This document shows positions 10,313-19,415 of a DNA stretch of 64,000 nt, piece by piece (within the stretch, counting starts at the first letter, position 1; each line of letters opens with the position of its first letter). A program made the position numbers and the translations under genes. The notes under the pieces were generated by a model. It was not told where the DNA came from and ran no database searches. It worked only from the letters and a program-made list of their open reading frames with translations. Source of the DNA: Frisingicoccus sp009929615 (GTDB lineage Bacteria > Bacillota > Clostridia > Lachnospirales > Lachnospiraceae); contig JAQUXR010000006.1 in assembly GCA_028692275.1 (NCBI GenBank), forward strand, positions 44,830-108,829. The letters are read 5' to 3'.

Positions 10313-11326
10313 ATGATTAGTGTTATTGTGCCAGTATATGCTGTAGAAAAATATATAAAAAAATGTATTCATTCCATTTTAAAGCAGACAATGGAAGACT
10401 TTGAACTCATTCTTGTAGATGATGGTTCTCCAGACAAATGTGGAAAAATTTGTGATGCTTATGCAAAGCAGGATAACAGAATCCGGGTGCTTCATCAGGA
10501 GAATCAAGGGTTGTCAGGAGCGAGAAATACGGGGCTAAAAGCAGCAGAAGGTGAATACATTGCGTATATTGACAGTGATGACAGTGTTGAACCTGATTAT
10601 CTTGAGGAACTCTATTCCAATGCTGTCCGTTTCAATGCGGAAGTGTCTGTGTGTGGGTATTTATTTGACTGGGAAACACAGGAAATAAAGAAATATGTAA
10701 AAGCCACTCAAAACCGGGACAAGGCAGGAAAAGTTTGTACCTATTCCGGCAGGGAGGCCGCAGCCAAAATCGTTAAAGAGAATGAGAGAAGGATGATTAC
10801 GTCCTGGGGGAAACTTTATCATAAAAGTTTGAAACCTTATTTAATTTACCCGGAGGGAAAGACCCATGAAGATGAATTTGTAACCTATCGCGTTTTTTAT
10901 AAGGCAAACAGGGTGGTTGTATCCCAGCGCAGACTTTATCACTATCTTCAGCGGGGCAGCAGTATTATGAATGAACATTTTAATGAAAAACGGCTGCATA
11001 AACTGCTTGCATTAAAAGAATCTATTGCTTTTTTTAAAAGGGCGGGTGATTCCGGGATGGAACTGTATGCAAGAAAACGTTATCTGCTAAATCTTCAAAT
11101 TGGATGGTTTCGGAGCCATAGATTTATTGAAGATAATAAAAAGTTGTTGAAGAAAATCAGAGAAGAATGGAAGCAGAATCTGAAAAAATATGGTAAATCC
11201 ATATGGAGAATCTGTGGATTGGCAGATAAGATATCAATCTTGATTTTTGGAATATCACCGAGACTTTATGGTGTGATTGCAAATGTATATGCAAAGAGGG
11301 AACAAACGAATGAAATTCAGTCATAA
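10313..11326 (+). CDS. Family 2 glycosyltransferase
   Basis: 337 residues, GT2. ISVIVPVYAVEKYI at the N terminus, LVDDGSPDKCG near residue 37 and YIDSDDS near residue 87 are the donor and metal-binding motifs. I chose ATG 10313, 9 bases after GGGAGG (10298-10303), over the in-frame GTG 10304, which abuts that site. It resembles the preceding GT2 over the catalytic half, and the two probably act in sequence on the same repeat unit. The end overlaps the next gene by 17 bases. Acceptor and sugar are unknown. Confidence 0.88.
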   Translation: MISVIVPVYAVEKYIKKCIHSILKQTMEDFELILVDDGSPDKCGKICDAYAKQDNRIRVLHQENQGLSGARNTGLKAAEGEYIAYIDSDDSVEPDYLEELYSNAVRFNAEVSVCGYLFDWETQEIKKYVKATQNRDKAGKVCTYSGREAAAKIVKENERRMITSWGKLYHKSLKPYLIYPEGKTHEDEFVTYRVFYKANRVVVSQRRLYHYLQRGSSIMNEHFNEKRLHKLLALKESIAFFKRAGDSGMELYARKRYLLNLQIGWFRSHRFIEDNKKLLKKIREEWKQNLKKYGKSIWRICGLADKISILIFGISPRLYGVIANVYAKREQTNEIQS

Positions 11327-12632
11327 TAATAAAAACAGAATAATTTTTTCCCTTATCATTATCCTTGGTATTATCTTGTTTTTTGTATTTTATGAATATC
11401 CGAGAAAAATGACAGTGACCTATGAAGAAAGTAATGAACTGATACAGAATCCATTTCAGGGGACCTATTTTCAATGGTATACCGGTGACCCGGAGGGATT
11501 GTATAATGTCGTGGAAGCACATCCGGACTATAGAGTGGTACTTCTTGCTTATAATCTGGAGGATGAGGTAGAAATGGCTAAACTTCCCGAAGATAAAATA
11601 CGTGATTTAGAAAACGCGTTACGTATTGCTGAGGAATTAAATTTATCGGTTATTTTCCGTGCAGCCTATGATTTTTCGGGTCAATATGAGGATCCGGAAT
11701 TTGATGTGATGTTAGGCCATATTGAACAGATTTCCCCAGTGCTGAATGCCCACAAAGAATGTCTTATGGGAGTGCAGGCTGGAATGATTGGAGCTTTCGG
11801 AGAATGGACGCAGAGTAAATATATGGATACAAAGAGGTATCGTATGGAAATCCTTGAAGCATGGGAAGAATTTCTTGATGACCGCATTGATATTTCTGTT
11901 CGAAGGCAGAAATTTATCAGAGAAGCGGTGGAGTGGGGCATTGATACAGAACGTATAGGTGTCTATAATGACGGTTTGTTTTCCAGTGACAGTGATCTTG
12001 GAACCTATCGGGAGGATTATAACAGGGAGGAAGATCTGGCATGGTCCATGGAGAATATAAAAGTACCTTTCAATGGTGGAGAAATGCCTTTTGTCAGTGA
12101 GTTTACTGAGGTTTCCAATGTTGTGGAAGAAGCAGAGAAACTGCATTTGTCCTATCTGAATCAGGAATATAATTTCGAAGTGTGGGACTACTGGGCTTCT
12201 CAGGAATATGAAGGAGAAAGCGGAGAAATTTATATTAAGAAACATTTGGGCTGGCGTCCGTGGGTAAAGCAATTGTGTATTAATAAGCACTATGGATTAC
12301 AGAAGAAAGTTGATTATGAAATTGAAATGGAAAACAGTGGATTTGCCATGATAGACCCGGATTTTCATATCTATATTATAATGAGTTGTCAGGATAAGCA
12401 GATTGTTACAGAAGGTGAGATTTTTATGAATTCGAGCCAAAATGGAATAATCAGGGGTTCTGTAGAACATCCGTTTACGATGGAGGAGCTTGCAAAAAGT
12501 GGTTTGACGATAGGAATACAGATTTCAAAAGAAGAGCAGGATGAAGTTCTCATACCCTATTGTGTGCAACTGGCAAACATAGGGATAGAATATCAGGATG
12601 GTGTCAATATTCTTCTAAAGACGAAAGAGTAG
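11310..12632 (+). CDS. Membrane-anchored DUF4874/DUF4832-like protein, possible glycoside hydrolase
   Basis: 440 residues. One N-terminal anchor (about residues 10-30) is followed by an outside domain. YEESNELIQNPFQGTYFQW opens the domain, then come strands such as YRVVLLAYNLED and LSVIFRAAYDFSG and the segment MGVQAGMIGAFGEW. This order suggests a TIM-barrel-like DUF4874 module followed by a beta-sandwich DUF4832 module. Proteins of this type sit in capsule and exopolysaccharide loci. Glu and Asp residues after the predicted strands would allow glycosidase activity, but that is inference. ATG 11310 has AAAGAGGG 9 bases upstream. It may trim or process the polymer on the outer surface. Confidence 0.6.
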   Translation: MKFSHNNKNRIIFSLIIILGIILFFVFYEYPRKMTVTYEESNELIQNPFQGTYFQWYTGDPEGLYNVVEAHPDYRVVLLAYNLEDEVEMAKLPEDKIRDLENALRIAEELNLSVIFRAAYDFSGQYEDPEFDVMLGHIEQISPVLNAHKECLMGVQAGMIGAFGEWTQSKYMDTKRYRMEILEAWEEFLDDRIDISVRRQKFIREAVEWGIDTERIGVYNDGLFSSDSDLGTYREDYNREEDLAWSMENIKVPFNGGEMPFVSEFTEVSNVVEEAEKLHLSYLNQEYNFEVWDYWASQEYEGESGEIYIKKHLGWRPWVKQLCINKHYGLQKKVDYEIEMENSGFAMIDPDFHIYIIMSCQDKQIVTEGEIFMNSSQNGIIRGSVEHPFTMEELAKSGLTIGIQISKEEQDEVLIPYCVQLANIGIEYQDGVNILLKTKE

Positions 12633-12643
12633 GGGAAGAAAAT

Positions 12644-13801
12644 ATGAGGTGGAACAAGCGGAACATCTTTAAAAAGGTATATTGGATATTGTGTGAAAAA
12701 ACACTGGGAATTTTCCGTGTTCTCCCGATTCAGAAGAATAAGATTATCTTTGATAACTTCGGTGGCAGAGGATATGGCTGTGATCCAAAGTACATTGCGG
12801 AGGAACTTCTTCGCAGAAAAGAAAAATTGGACATGGTCTGGCTGACAAATAACCCTTCGGACTCATTTCCAAAGGGAATCCGGACCGTGAAATATGGTGG
12901 AATCCGGGCAATGTATGAGCTCGCGACAGCAAGGGTGTGGGTTGATAATTTTAAAAGTGGTATGAAACTAAGAAAAAGAAAGTCACAGTATTATATACAG
13001 ACATGGCATTCATCTCTGGGAGTAAAGATGAATGAAGCGGATGCAGAAAATCTCACCAGGTCTTATGTCAGAAAAGCAAAAAGAGATGCTGCTATGACAG
13101 ATTTGATGTACTCGAACAACGCATTTCGGGCGGAAAAATACAGACATCATTATTGGTATCATGGACCGGTTATTCGTTGTGGACATCCAAGAAATGGTAT
13201 TTTGATTCAAAATTCTTTGCAAGTGGAAGAGAAGATAAGAAACTATTATGGTATAGAAAAGGAAAAGAAGCTGCTGCTCTATGCACCGACTTTTCGACAG
13301 ACATTGGATACAAAGGAAAACGAGCATGATATCGGGAGATGTCTCCAGGCACTAAGTGAACGTTTTGGAACAACTTTTGTCTGCCTTTTTCGTCAGCATC
13401 CCAATGTGGATATGACCAGAGATGACGTATTAGCGGAAGATATAATTTTTGCGGGGGATTATCCGGATATGCAAGAACTTATGGCAGCATCGGATGTGCT
13501 TATAACGGATTATTCCGGGTGTATGTTTGAATTTATGCTGACCGGAAAGCCTGTATTTTTATTTGTTCAGGACTTGAAAAGTTATATGAAAAAAGAAAGA
13601 AAGTTATACTTTACTTTTGAAGAACTCCCGTTTCCAATGGCTGAAAATGATGATATGCTCTGTCATAATATCAGAGTATTTGCTCAGGAAGATTACCAAA
13701 GAGCCTGTGAAAGGTTTATAAAACTAGTAAAAATAGAAGAGGACGGAAAGGGAGCAGAGAAACTGTCAGATATTATTCTGGAAAAAATACATGAAAAATA
13801 A
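12644..13801 (+). CDS. CDP-glycerol glycerophosphotransferase family protein (TagB/TagF-like)
   Basis: 385 residues. The C-terminal GT-B half has LLYAPTFRQ, CLFRQHPNVD and the signature VLITDYSGCMFEFMLTGKPVFLF split over about residues 280-305, as in TagB/TagF. These enzymes move glycerol phosphate (or a related polyol phosphate) from the CDP form to a glycan acceptor at the membrane. The N terminus is short and amphipathic, and there is no second catalytic domain as in long TagF. ATG 12644 follows GGGGAAG. It is the last gene of the operon: a strong terminator lies 28 bases downstream. It suggests phosphoglycerol decoration of the surface glycan. Confidence 0.85.
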   Translation: MRWNKRNIFKKVYWILCEKTLGIFRVLPIQKNKIIFDNFGGRGYGCDPKYIAEELLRRKEKLDMVWLTNNPSDSFPKGIRTVKYGGIRAMYELATARVWVDNFKSGMKLRKRKSQYYIQTWHSSLGVKMNEADAENLTRSYVRKAKRDAAMTDLMYSNNAFRAEKYRHHYWYHGPVIRCGHPRNGILIQNSLQVEEKIRNYYGIEKEKKLLLYAPTFRQTLDTKENEHDIGRCLQALSERFGTTFVCLFRQHPNVDMTRDDVLAEDIIFAGDYPDMQELMAASDVLITDYSGCMFEFMLTGKPVFLFVQDLKSYMKKERKLYFTFEELPFPMAENDDMLCHNIRVFAQEDYQRACERFIKLVKIEEDGKGAEKLSDIILEKIHEK

Positions 13802-13828
13802 AGCCTCTTTTAGAGGTACATAATATTA

Positions 13829-13873
13829 ACGCCAGACGGCACTTTTCTAGTAGCTGTCTGGCGTGTTTTCTTT
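13829..13873 (+). terminator. Intrinsic terminator of the exopolysaccharide operon
   Basis: ACGCCAGACGGC (13829-13840) pairs with GCTGTCTGGCGT (13853-13864) through 12 bases with one wobble, over a 12-base loop, followed by GTTTTCTTT. It closes the plus-strand operon and lies 40 bases before the convergent Rpn-like gene. Confidence 0.9.
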
Positions 13874-13914
13874 GGTATAAACAGGATTTTTTCTTATAGT
13901 GAATGAGATTGAGG

Positions 13915-14763
13915 TTACTTTGAATTCTTTATAAACTCACAAAATTCTTCTAATGAACAGGCGGTACTGGCATTCTTTAGCCAGCATGTAAGTGTTCCCA
14001 GGTCGGTTTCCGCATTGATTGTGTGTTGAAGGGAATCTGGAATATCACCATATTTTTGGAGTATAATCAGTATTGCTTTAGAAAAGCCTTCAGCTTTACC
14101 TTCGGCACGTTCTTCGGCAAGCATTTCTTGAAACTGCATATAAGCATCCTCCCATCTGCGGTTTTGCTTGATGTTTTTAACACTTTCTTCAATCCCTTGA
14201 ATAAATCCATATTCATCATCAGATACAGTAGCCGGGTCATCAACATAATCCAGAAATGATACAAGCAGTGTTGATACACCGTGCCGGTTCGTGCCTTTTG
14301 TATTGAGCCAGATGGTATGTTTACCATCACCTAATTGTTCACCGGTTTCTAAACAACAACTGCTAAAAGTATAGCGGTACAATCCTTCACCAATGGGATC
14401 ATAGGCACAGATAAAGATGACATATGTATCTGGAAGCTGTGAATAGTCTTTGCTGGTCATCAGCATTTCCATATCCATCTGAGAATGATAATATCGGCTT
14501 CGTCGAGCTAGATTCCGATGGTCTTTTACCTGCATTTCAACATTATAGTGTCGGTTGCTGCCATCCTCAATAGCTAGTACATCAAGCCGGACCCCATGAT
14601 AATCTGGGCGATACTGGATGGTTTTTTCCGTTATGATAGTAACTTTTAAAATCTTTCGTTCGAGAATGACTTCAAGAAGTGCCCTGCACTGCTCAGGGTT
14701 ACTCATTACTGCAGTGAACATAAAGGGGTCTATAAGTGTTAATTCTTGAAATAGTTTCTTCAT
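13915..14763 (-). CDS. Rpn/PD-(D/E)XK nuclease family transposase-like protein
   Basis: 282 residues. Near the N terminus is LTLIDPFMFTAVMSNPEQC, common at the start of this family. The core has RLDVLAIEDG then HYNVEMQ, matching the D...(E)xQ form of the PD-(D/E)XK nuclease site in Rpn proteins (recombination-promoting nucleases), and a conserved RSRYYHSQM helix. The C terminus is acidic with an Ala/Glu-rich helix as in many Rpn homologues. I chose ATG 14763, with GGAGG 7 bases upstream; ATG 14802 would add 13 residues without a site. Such genes are often multicopy in Lachnospiraceae. It is a lone gene, convergent to the operon. Activity here is not shown. Confidence 0.82.
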   Translation of the reverse strand: MKKLFQELTLIDPFMFTAVMSNPEQCRALLEVILERKILKVTIITEKTIQYRPDYHGVRLDVLAIEDGSNRHYNVEMQVKDHRNLARRSRYYHSQMDMEMLMTSKDYSQLPDTYVIFICAYDPIGEGLYRYTFSSCCLETGEQLGDGKHTIWLNTKGTNRHGVSTLLVSFLDYVDDPATVSDDEYGFIQGIEESVKNIKQNRRWEDAYMQFQEMLAEERAEGKAEGFSKAILIILQKYGDIPDSLQHTINAETDLGTLTCWLKNASTACSLEEFCEFIKNSK

Positions 14764-14854
14764 ACATTCCTCCGTAATAAAATAGAGGAATCCTGTACTC
14801 ATATTATATCTAATATTTGATAGATGAACAATAAACTTTAAATATTTTTATCGG

Positions 14855-14875
14855 CCCACCTCTATGTCAGGTGGG
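14855..14875 (+). repeat. Short inverted repeat in the intergenic region
   Basis: CCCACCT (14855-14861) and AGGTGGG (14869-14875) form a perfect 7-bp stem with a 7-base loop, followed by a short TTTAT. It may be a weak terminator or a leader hairpin for the gene at 14947. No T-run is long enough to call it a terminator. Confidence 0.4.
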
Positions 14876-14946
14876 TTTATGGGACTGCAAATCGAATATA
14901 CTGGGTATCAAGATAGGAACTACCACAGAGATTTGGAGGGATGAGA

Positions 14947-16056
14947 GTGGGTGCAATGGATTGTCTATATCATATTAAAGATTATAGTGGTCATTATTAC
15001 AGAGTAAATATGAATGGCCAGTTGGTTGTTGCAGCACATGAGGCAGATGCGGGGATTTTTAATTATGTGGATGCAAATCGGAGAACTACAGGAGGCGGCA
15101 AAGAGCAAGTTTTCTATATGTCATCAATCGATGAAGATAAGAATCTGCCGGCAAAGGAATTACCTGTTGAAGAAATATCAGAGCCGGTAGAAAAGATAAT
15201 GGCAGGTTATGATTTATCGGAAATCAACTGGATGGAATACCTGGACCGTTTTTCACACATCATTGCATCAATTCCTAAATATCAAAAAGGGCTGGAGAGT
15301 GCGCTGTCCGATGTTGATAAAAAAATTTGTGATGTGTTACATTATATTGAATTATGTGAGACAAACAGTCAGGAGGCGGAGGGCTTAGTTGACTTACTTC
15401 GTGTTTGTCGGGAAAACAGGCGGGAAATTAAGGATGAACTTTATCAGGTGGATGCATTTAAACAGACATTGGGAACTCTTCAAAATGCATCTAAAGCACA
15501 AAGTGGAATTAAATTAATTAAGAAGCTGGATATGAGAAAATATAGACCACGAAAATATACAGAGCTATTCGAAAATTCCAGTATGAAAGTTAAAAAGAAA
15601 AAGACAACAGAGAAACCTGTGGAGTTGAATATTCAAACAGAAAAAAAGGAGCCGGTGATACATATGATTCGAAGAGATACACCTTATGATGGAATGGACA
15701 ATAATTGGATGTCTTTTGCATATCAGCAGAGAGAATTCTTTCAAAATGCGGAACAGTATGCAGCAAATCTGCAGATGGATATAGAAATGCTCGATAAGAG
15801 AATAGAAGAAGTATTGATGCAGATAGAGGATACCAACTGTAATGCAGCCCAGGGATATCAGATGTTTAAATCTTTGAAGGAACTGCGTCGTATGAGGACC
15901 GATAAAACAAGGGAATTGCAGTGTATTCATGCTTTAACGGAATCTTTGGATTGCACAGCCATGATGAACGCTTTTGAGAAAAGCTGGGATTTGATAAAAG
16001 AGCTATATCACGGAGAAGAACCACAGGAAAGCGGCGAAAACCAATTAGCAGGTTAG
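14947..16056 (+). CDS. Unknown coiled-coil-rich protein
   Basis: About 369 residues, not recognised. The first 60 residues (CLYHIKDYSGHYYRVNMNGQLVVA) look like a small beta domain; the rest is charged and helical, with coiled-coil-like stretches at about residues 95-175 and 265-340, and a Lys-rich linker near 205-230. No membrane segment, signal peptide or Cys motif is seen, so it is probably cytosolic. The start is uncertain: GGAGG at 14935-14939 is 7 bases from GTG 14947, abuts ATG 14941, and is 16 from ATG 14956. The gene stands alone, followed by a strong terminator. No function is proposed. Confidence 0.6.
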   Translation: MGAMDCLYHIKDYSGHYYRVNMNGQLVVAAHEADAGIFNYVDANRRTTGGGKEQVFYMSSIDEDKNLPAKELPVEEISEPVEKIMAGYDLSEINWMEYLDRFSHIIASIPKYQKGLESALSDVDKKICDVLHYIELCETNSQEAEGLVDLLRVCRENRREIKDELYQVDAFKQTLGTLQNASKAQSGIKLIKKLDMRKYRPRKYTELFENSSMKVKKKKTTEKPVELNIQTEKKEPVIHMIRRDTPYDGMDNNWMSFAYQQREFFQNAEQYAANLQMDIEMLDKRIEEVLMQIEDTNCNAAQGYQMFKSLKELRRMRTDKTRELQCIHALTESLDCTAMMNAFEKSWDLIKELYHGEEPQESGENQLAG

Positions 16057-16065
16057 AAATTATTC

Positions 16066-16110
16066 AAAGCCCTTGAGTCACAAGAATATGAGTGGCTCAG
16101 GGGCTTTTTC
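16066..16110 (+). terminator. Intrinsic terminator
   Basis: AAAGCCCTTGAGTCAC (16066-16081) pairs with GTGGCTCAGGGGCTTT (16092-16107) with two wobbles or mismatches over a 10-base loop, followed by TTTTTC. It ends the unknown gene just upstream. Confidence 0.9.
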
Positions 16111-16125
16111 TATCCTATTCGCAGA

Positions 16126-16154
16126 TTGATTTTCAATGTAAAATGTACTAAAAT
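16126..16154 (+). promoter_or_regulatory. Sigma-A-type promoter for the TetR-kinase pair
   Basis: TTGATT (16126-16131), a 17-base spacer, then TAAAAT (16149-16154). It lies about 85 bases upstream of the TetR start and downstream of the preceding terminator. Confidence 0.65.
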
Positions 16155-16238
16155 GGAGATAACAAATGGCCTATGCAGGATAGGTATTATTTTTCGCAAT
16201 GCAGTTACACCAACGTCGTAACTGAAAGGGGCGATTTT

Positions 16239-16877
16239 ATGACGTCAGAAGAATTAAAGAAGGAGAATTATAAAAAAATAATAGACACATCTAAGAAGCT
16301 CTTTGTGGAAAAAGGAACAAAGGCTACAACACTTATTGAAATTGCACGGGAAGCGGGTGTAGCTAAAAAGACAGTTTCCAATATTTTTGGAACGAAGAAT
16401 AATCTTTTGTTTCTTGTGATGGATAGTTTGTATATGGATTTTTTTGTTTCACTGGATAAAATGATAAAAAATGAAGTTTACCAGCAGGCAACGGGGTTAG
16501 AGCAGGTTATGCAGCTTTTGGTTACAAGGGCTAAATACTATGAGAAACACATGAATTGTACGAAGATGATTTTTGAGGTAGAGGGTCTGGTTATAAAAAA
16601 TGATTTGGAAGAGCTGAGTTGCAGGCAATATCTTAAAACGGTAGAAAAAATTGCAGGTTATTATAATGAGCCCATAAAAAAAGGACATTTAGACGGTTCG
16701 ATAAAAAGGGAGATGGACGAGAAGGCAATAAATGATTTGTTGTTTTTTTCATTTGGAGCAATAGCACAGAGATTGAGCAATATTGACACGAATGAAATTA
16801 TGGTGACCCAGGTGAATACATGGGAAATCATGCGCAGTGTTTTGAAAATGGTTCGGGAATATTTAGAAAAGCAGTAG
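16239..16877 (+). CDS. TetR/AcrR family transcriptional regulator
   Basis: 212 residues. The N-terminal helix-turn-helix is clear: ATTLIEIAREAGVAKKTVSNIF at about residues 25-46, preceded by the usual ILF-type helix (KLFVEKGTK). The C-terminal half is all-helical and would bind an unknown ligand. I chose ATG 16239, 7 bases after AAAGGGG (16225-16231), rather than the upstream in-frame start at 16173. The sensor kinase begins 12 bases after its stop, so the two are co-transcribed. That is an unusual pairing and suggests that the regulator or its ligand is tied to the kinase signal. Confidence 0.88.
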   Translation: MTSEELKKENYKKIIDTSKKLFVEKGTKATTLIEIAREAGVAKKTVSNIFGTKNNLLFLVMDSLYMDFFVSLDKMIKNEVYQQATGLEQVMQLLVTRAKYYEKHMNCTKMIFEVEGLVIKNDLEELSCRQYLKTVEKIAGYYNEPIKKGHLDGSIKREMDEKAINDLLFFSFGAIAQRLSNIDTNEIMVTQVNTWEIMRSVLKMVREYLEKQ

Positions 16878-16889
16878 GAGTCAAAGGTT

Positions 16890-19415
16890 TTGTCTGAAAA
16901 TGAGGAAAGAAACATGGATAGAAAAGAGGACATACTTCACAGGGAATTTTCATGGGAAGAACACAGATTTCAAACAGTTATTAAAGAGTTAAATGCAGCG
17001 GTTTTCGAATGGGACTTTAAAGAAAATAAGTTCTATAGTTCCGAGGCATACCAGAACTATGTCATCAGCCGGATTAGCAATGAAGATATTCTGAATAATA
17101 CAGGTTCTCTGGAAGCGGTGCATCCTGAAGATATTTCGATTCTCAAACATTTCTTTGAGGAGACAGATTCAGGAAAAGATAAAGTCGAAACAGTGTTAAG
17201 ATTAAAATTAACCAATGGGACCTACAGGTGGTGTCGTATGCTGGGATTCTTCTATCGGAACACTAGCGGCCGGCCCTATCGTACAATGGGAGTCATCATT
17301 GACATTAATGAAGAACATGAACATCAGGTTAAATTGCAGAAACTAGTAGACAGTGTGCCTGTAGGTATAGGTATTTATGAAATTCATGACGGTCAGCTGT
17401 CACAGACTTTTGTCAATCGGGCTTATTATAAAATGATTGGTATGAGCCGTGAAAGCAGAAGCCAGTATGACGGCGAGAATACCATCAAAGCGACACATCC
17501 GGAGGATGCAGGAACTATATCTGAAGCTATAAAGAAGTTGATGGCAGGCGAAGATACTACCAATGTGACATACCGGGTAAGAGGTGGGGATATGCCATGG
17601 TTCTGGGTCAATCTGTCATGTATGGTTGTGGAACGTAGAGAAAATTATTTAAAGGTCTATGCAGCTTTTTCAGACTATAATGCAATTATGCAGGCACAGC
17701 ACGAATTAGAGAATGGACGAATCACATTAAATATTGCTTTACAGGCGGCCAAGGTTATGACCTGGCGTTATGATTACAAACAGAAACGAATTACAGACTC
17801 AGGTACGTTGGGAGAAACCTTTCAGCTGCCCAAAGTTATTGATGACGTTCCCCAGTCAATCATAGATATGGGATTTATTGGAGAAGAAAGCAAGGAAGAT
17901 TTTTTTAGACTTTTTGATCAGATTCAGACAGAAAATGTTGCCAGTGTAGACGTTGTGTCTACCGTGAAAAATGAGCATGGGACGGCATGGTATAAACAAA
18001 TTTATACACCGATATTTGATAAAGACGGGAATTATGTGGATGCCATCGGAATTGCTATTGATATTAGTGACCAGAAGGTGCGTGAACACGAGTATCAGGA
18101 GCAATTACGTTTAAGCAGAGCGGCTGCAAAGGGAGCTCTTGCGACAGCCAGTTATAATCTGAGCCAGAATACCGTTACTGAATTTGAAAGTTCTGAGGAA
18201 GATTTGATACAGATTATGGAGAAACAGACAGCAGATGATGTACTCCACAGTATTCGAGAGGCTATCTTCGATGAAAATGAAAAAATAAAGCTTGGACAGA
18301 TGTACGATTGCAAATCCATGCTGGAGGAATATGATAAGGGAAACACGCATATTGAATTCCGTCATCATCTTAAGAATCATATAGGGTGGATGCAGACGAG
18401 TTTTGATATGATTTGCAATCCATATACAGGTGATATCGAAGCAATTGGTGTATTGCGGGATATAACAGAAATGGTTCGGGCAGAATTGGTTGTTAACCGC
18501 CTTTTGATGGTGGATTATCAGGCTATTATGACCATTGATGCTCAAAATGGCACGGTAATACCATTTAAAGATGAAACGATTGACCAGAATTTACGAGAAA
18601 TTATTAGACTGCAAAAAGATATAGGGGATAATTCGGCAGGGCTGGAAGCACATTTGCGTAAGTATGGTATTCCAGGAAATGTAGAGAAAGCAGTCCGGGA
18701 GAACAGCCTGGAAAATATTAAAAACCAATTAGAAAAAATGCCCTTCTATGAGAATTTATATGATTTAAAGAAGAATGGACGTATTATACATCAGCGGGCA
18801 ATTTATGCCTATCTTGAGGACAGTAAAGATGTTCTTTTATGTGCCGTTCAGGATGTGACGGATACTTTTGAACAGGAAGAACAGCAGAAAAGAGCTCTTT
18901 CGATGGCTTTGAATGAAGCACAAAAGGCTAATCAGGCAAAAACTGCTTTTTTGTCCCGTGTCAGTCATGATATGCGTACGCCTTTAAATGGCATTTTAGG
19001 ATTGACCACTCTCCTTAAAGATAATATAACAGATGAGGCGATGCGACGGGATTTAATAGAGCTGGAGATGTCCGGTCAATACCTTCTCAATCTTATTAAT
19101 GATACGCTGGATGTCAGCAGGATTGAAAGTGGTAAGTTGGAATTGCATCCATCTGTATGCGATGGAAGACTTCTCTTTAATAATGCCCTTAGCATGGCAA
19201 GGACAAGTATTCAGGAAAAGAAGATTCAGTTTGGTATCCATGCTGAAAGTCTGCCATTTACAACCTTGTACGTGGATGTTGAACGTATTCAGCAGGTTGT
19301 TATGAATATCCTTGGGAATGCTGTGAAGTTCACACCTGAGGGTGGGAAAATTGACGTATTTATGAGAAACCTGTCTGTGGAGAATGGCATCATCATAGAT
19401 GAACTTGTTATTTAG
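16890..19415 (+). CDS. Hybrid sensor histidine kinase, N-terminal part, interrupted by in-frame TAG
   Basis: 841 residues that stop inside a catalytic domain. Several PAS-like domains lie at about residues 20-130, 150-265, 275-395 and 400-535. HisKA follows, with phospho-acceptor H693 in VSHDMRTPLNGILG. Then comes the N box of the ATPase domain (MNILGNAVKFTPEGG). TAG occupies codon 842, directly before DNGVGM, the G1 box; translation would resume in the same frame to 20459. No membrane segment is evident, so the kinase is probably cytosolic. Start: TTG 16890 has AGGAG 9 bases upstream; ATG 16914 with GAGG is an alternative. Truncated here, it should not bind ATP. Confidence 0.85.
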   Translation: MSENEERNMDRKEDILHREFSWEEHRFQTVIKELNAAVFEWDFKENKFYSSEAYQNYVISRISNEDILNNTGSLEAVHPEDISILKHFFEETDSGKDKVETVLRLKLTNGTYRWCRMLGFFYRNTSGRPYRTMGVIIDINEEHEHQVKLQKLVDSVPVGIGIYEIHDGQLSQTFVNRAYYKMIGMSRESRSQYDGENTIKATHPEDAGTISEAIKKLMAGEDTTNVTYRVRGGDMPWFWVNLSCMVVERRENYLKVYAAFSDYNAIMQAQHELENGRITLNIALQAAKVMTWRYDYKQKRITDSGTLGETFQLPKVIDDVPQSIIDMGFIGEESKEDFFRLFDQIQTENVASVDVVSTVKNEHGTAWYKQIYTPIFDKDGNYVDAIGIAIDISDQKVREHEYQEQLRLSRAAAKGALATASYNLSQNTVTEFESSEEDLIQIMEKQTADDVLHSIREAIFDENEKIKLGQMYDCKSMLEEYDKGNTHIEFRHHLKNHIGWMQTSFDMICNPYTGDIEAIGVLRDITEMVRAELVVNRLLMVDYQAIMTIDAQNGTVIPFKDETIDQNLREIIRLQKDIGDNSAGLEAHLRKYGIPGNVEKAVRENSLENIKNQLEKMPFYENLYDLKKNGRIIHQRAIYAYLEDSKDVLLCAVQDVTDTFEQEEQQKRALSMALNEAQKANQAKTAFLSRVSHDMRTPLNGILGLTTLLKDNITDEAMRRDLIELEMSGQYLLNLINDTLDVSRIESGKLELHPSVCDGRLLFNNALSMARTSIQEKKIQFGIHAESLPFTTLYVDVERIQQVVMNILGNAVKFTPEGGKIDVFMRNLSVENGIIIDELVI

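Noticed and set aside
19413..19415. Pyrrolysine or recoded UAG
   Set aside because: UAG ends many intact genes in the window, there is no pyl gene or downstream insertion signal, and a single Pyl in a kinase G1 box has no precedent that I know of.
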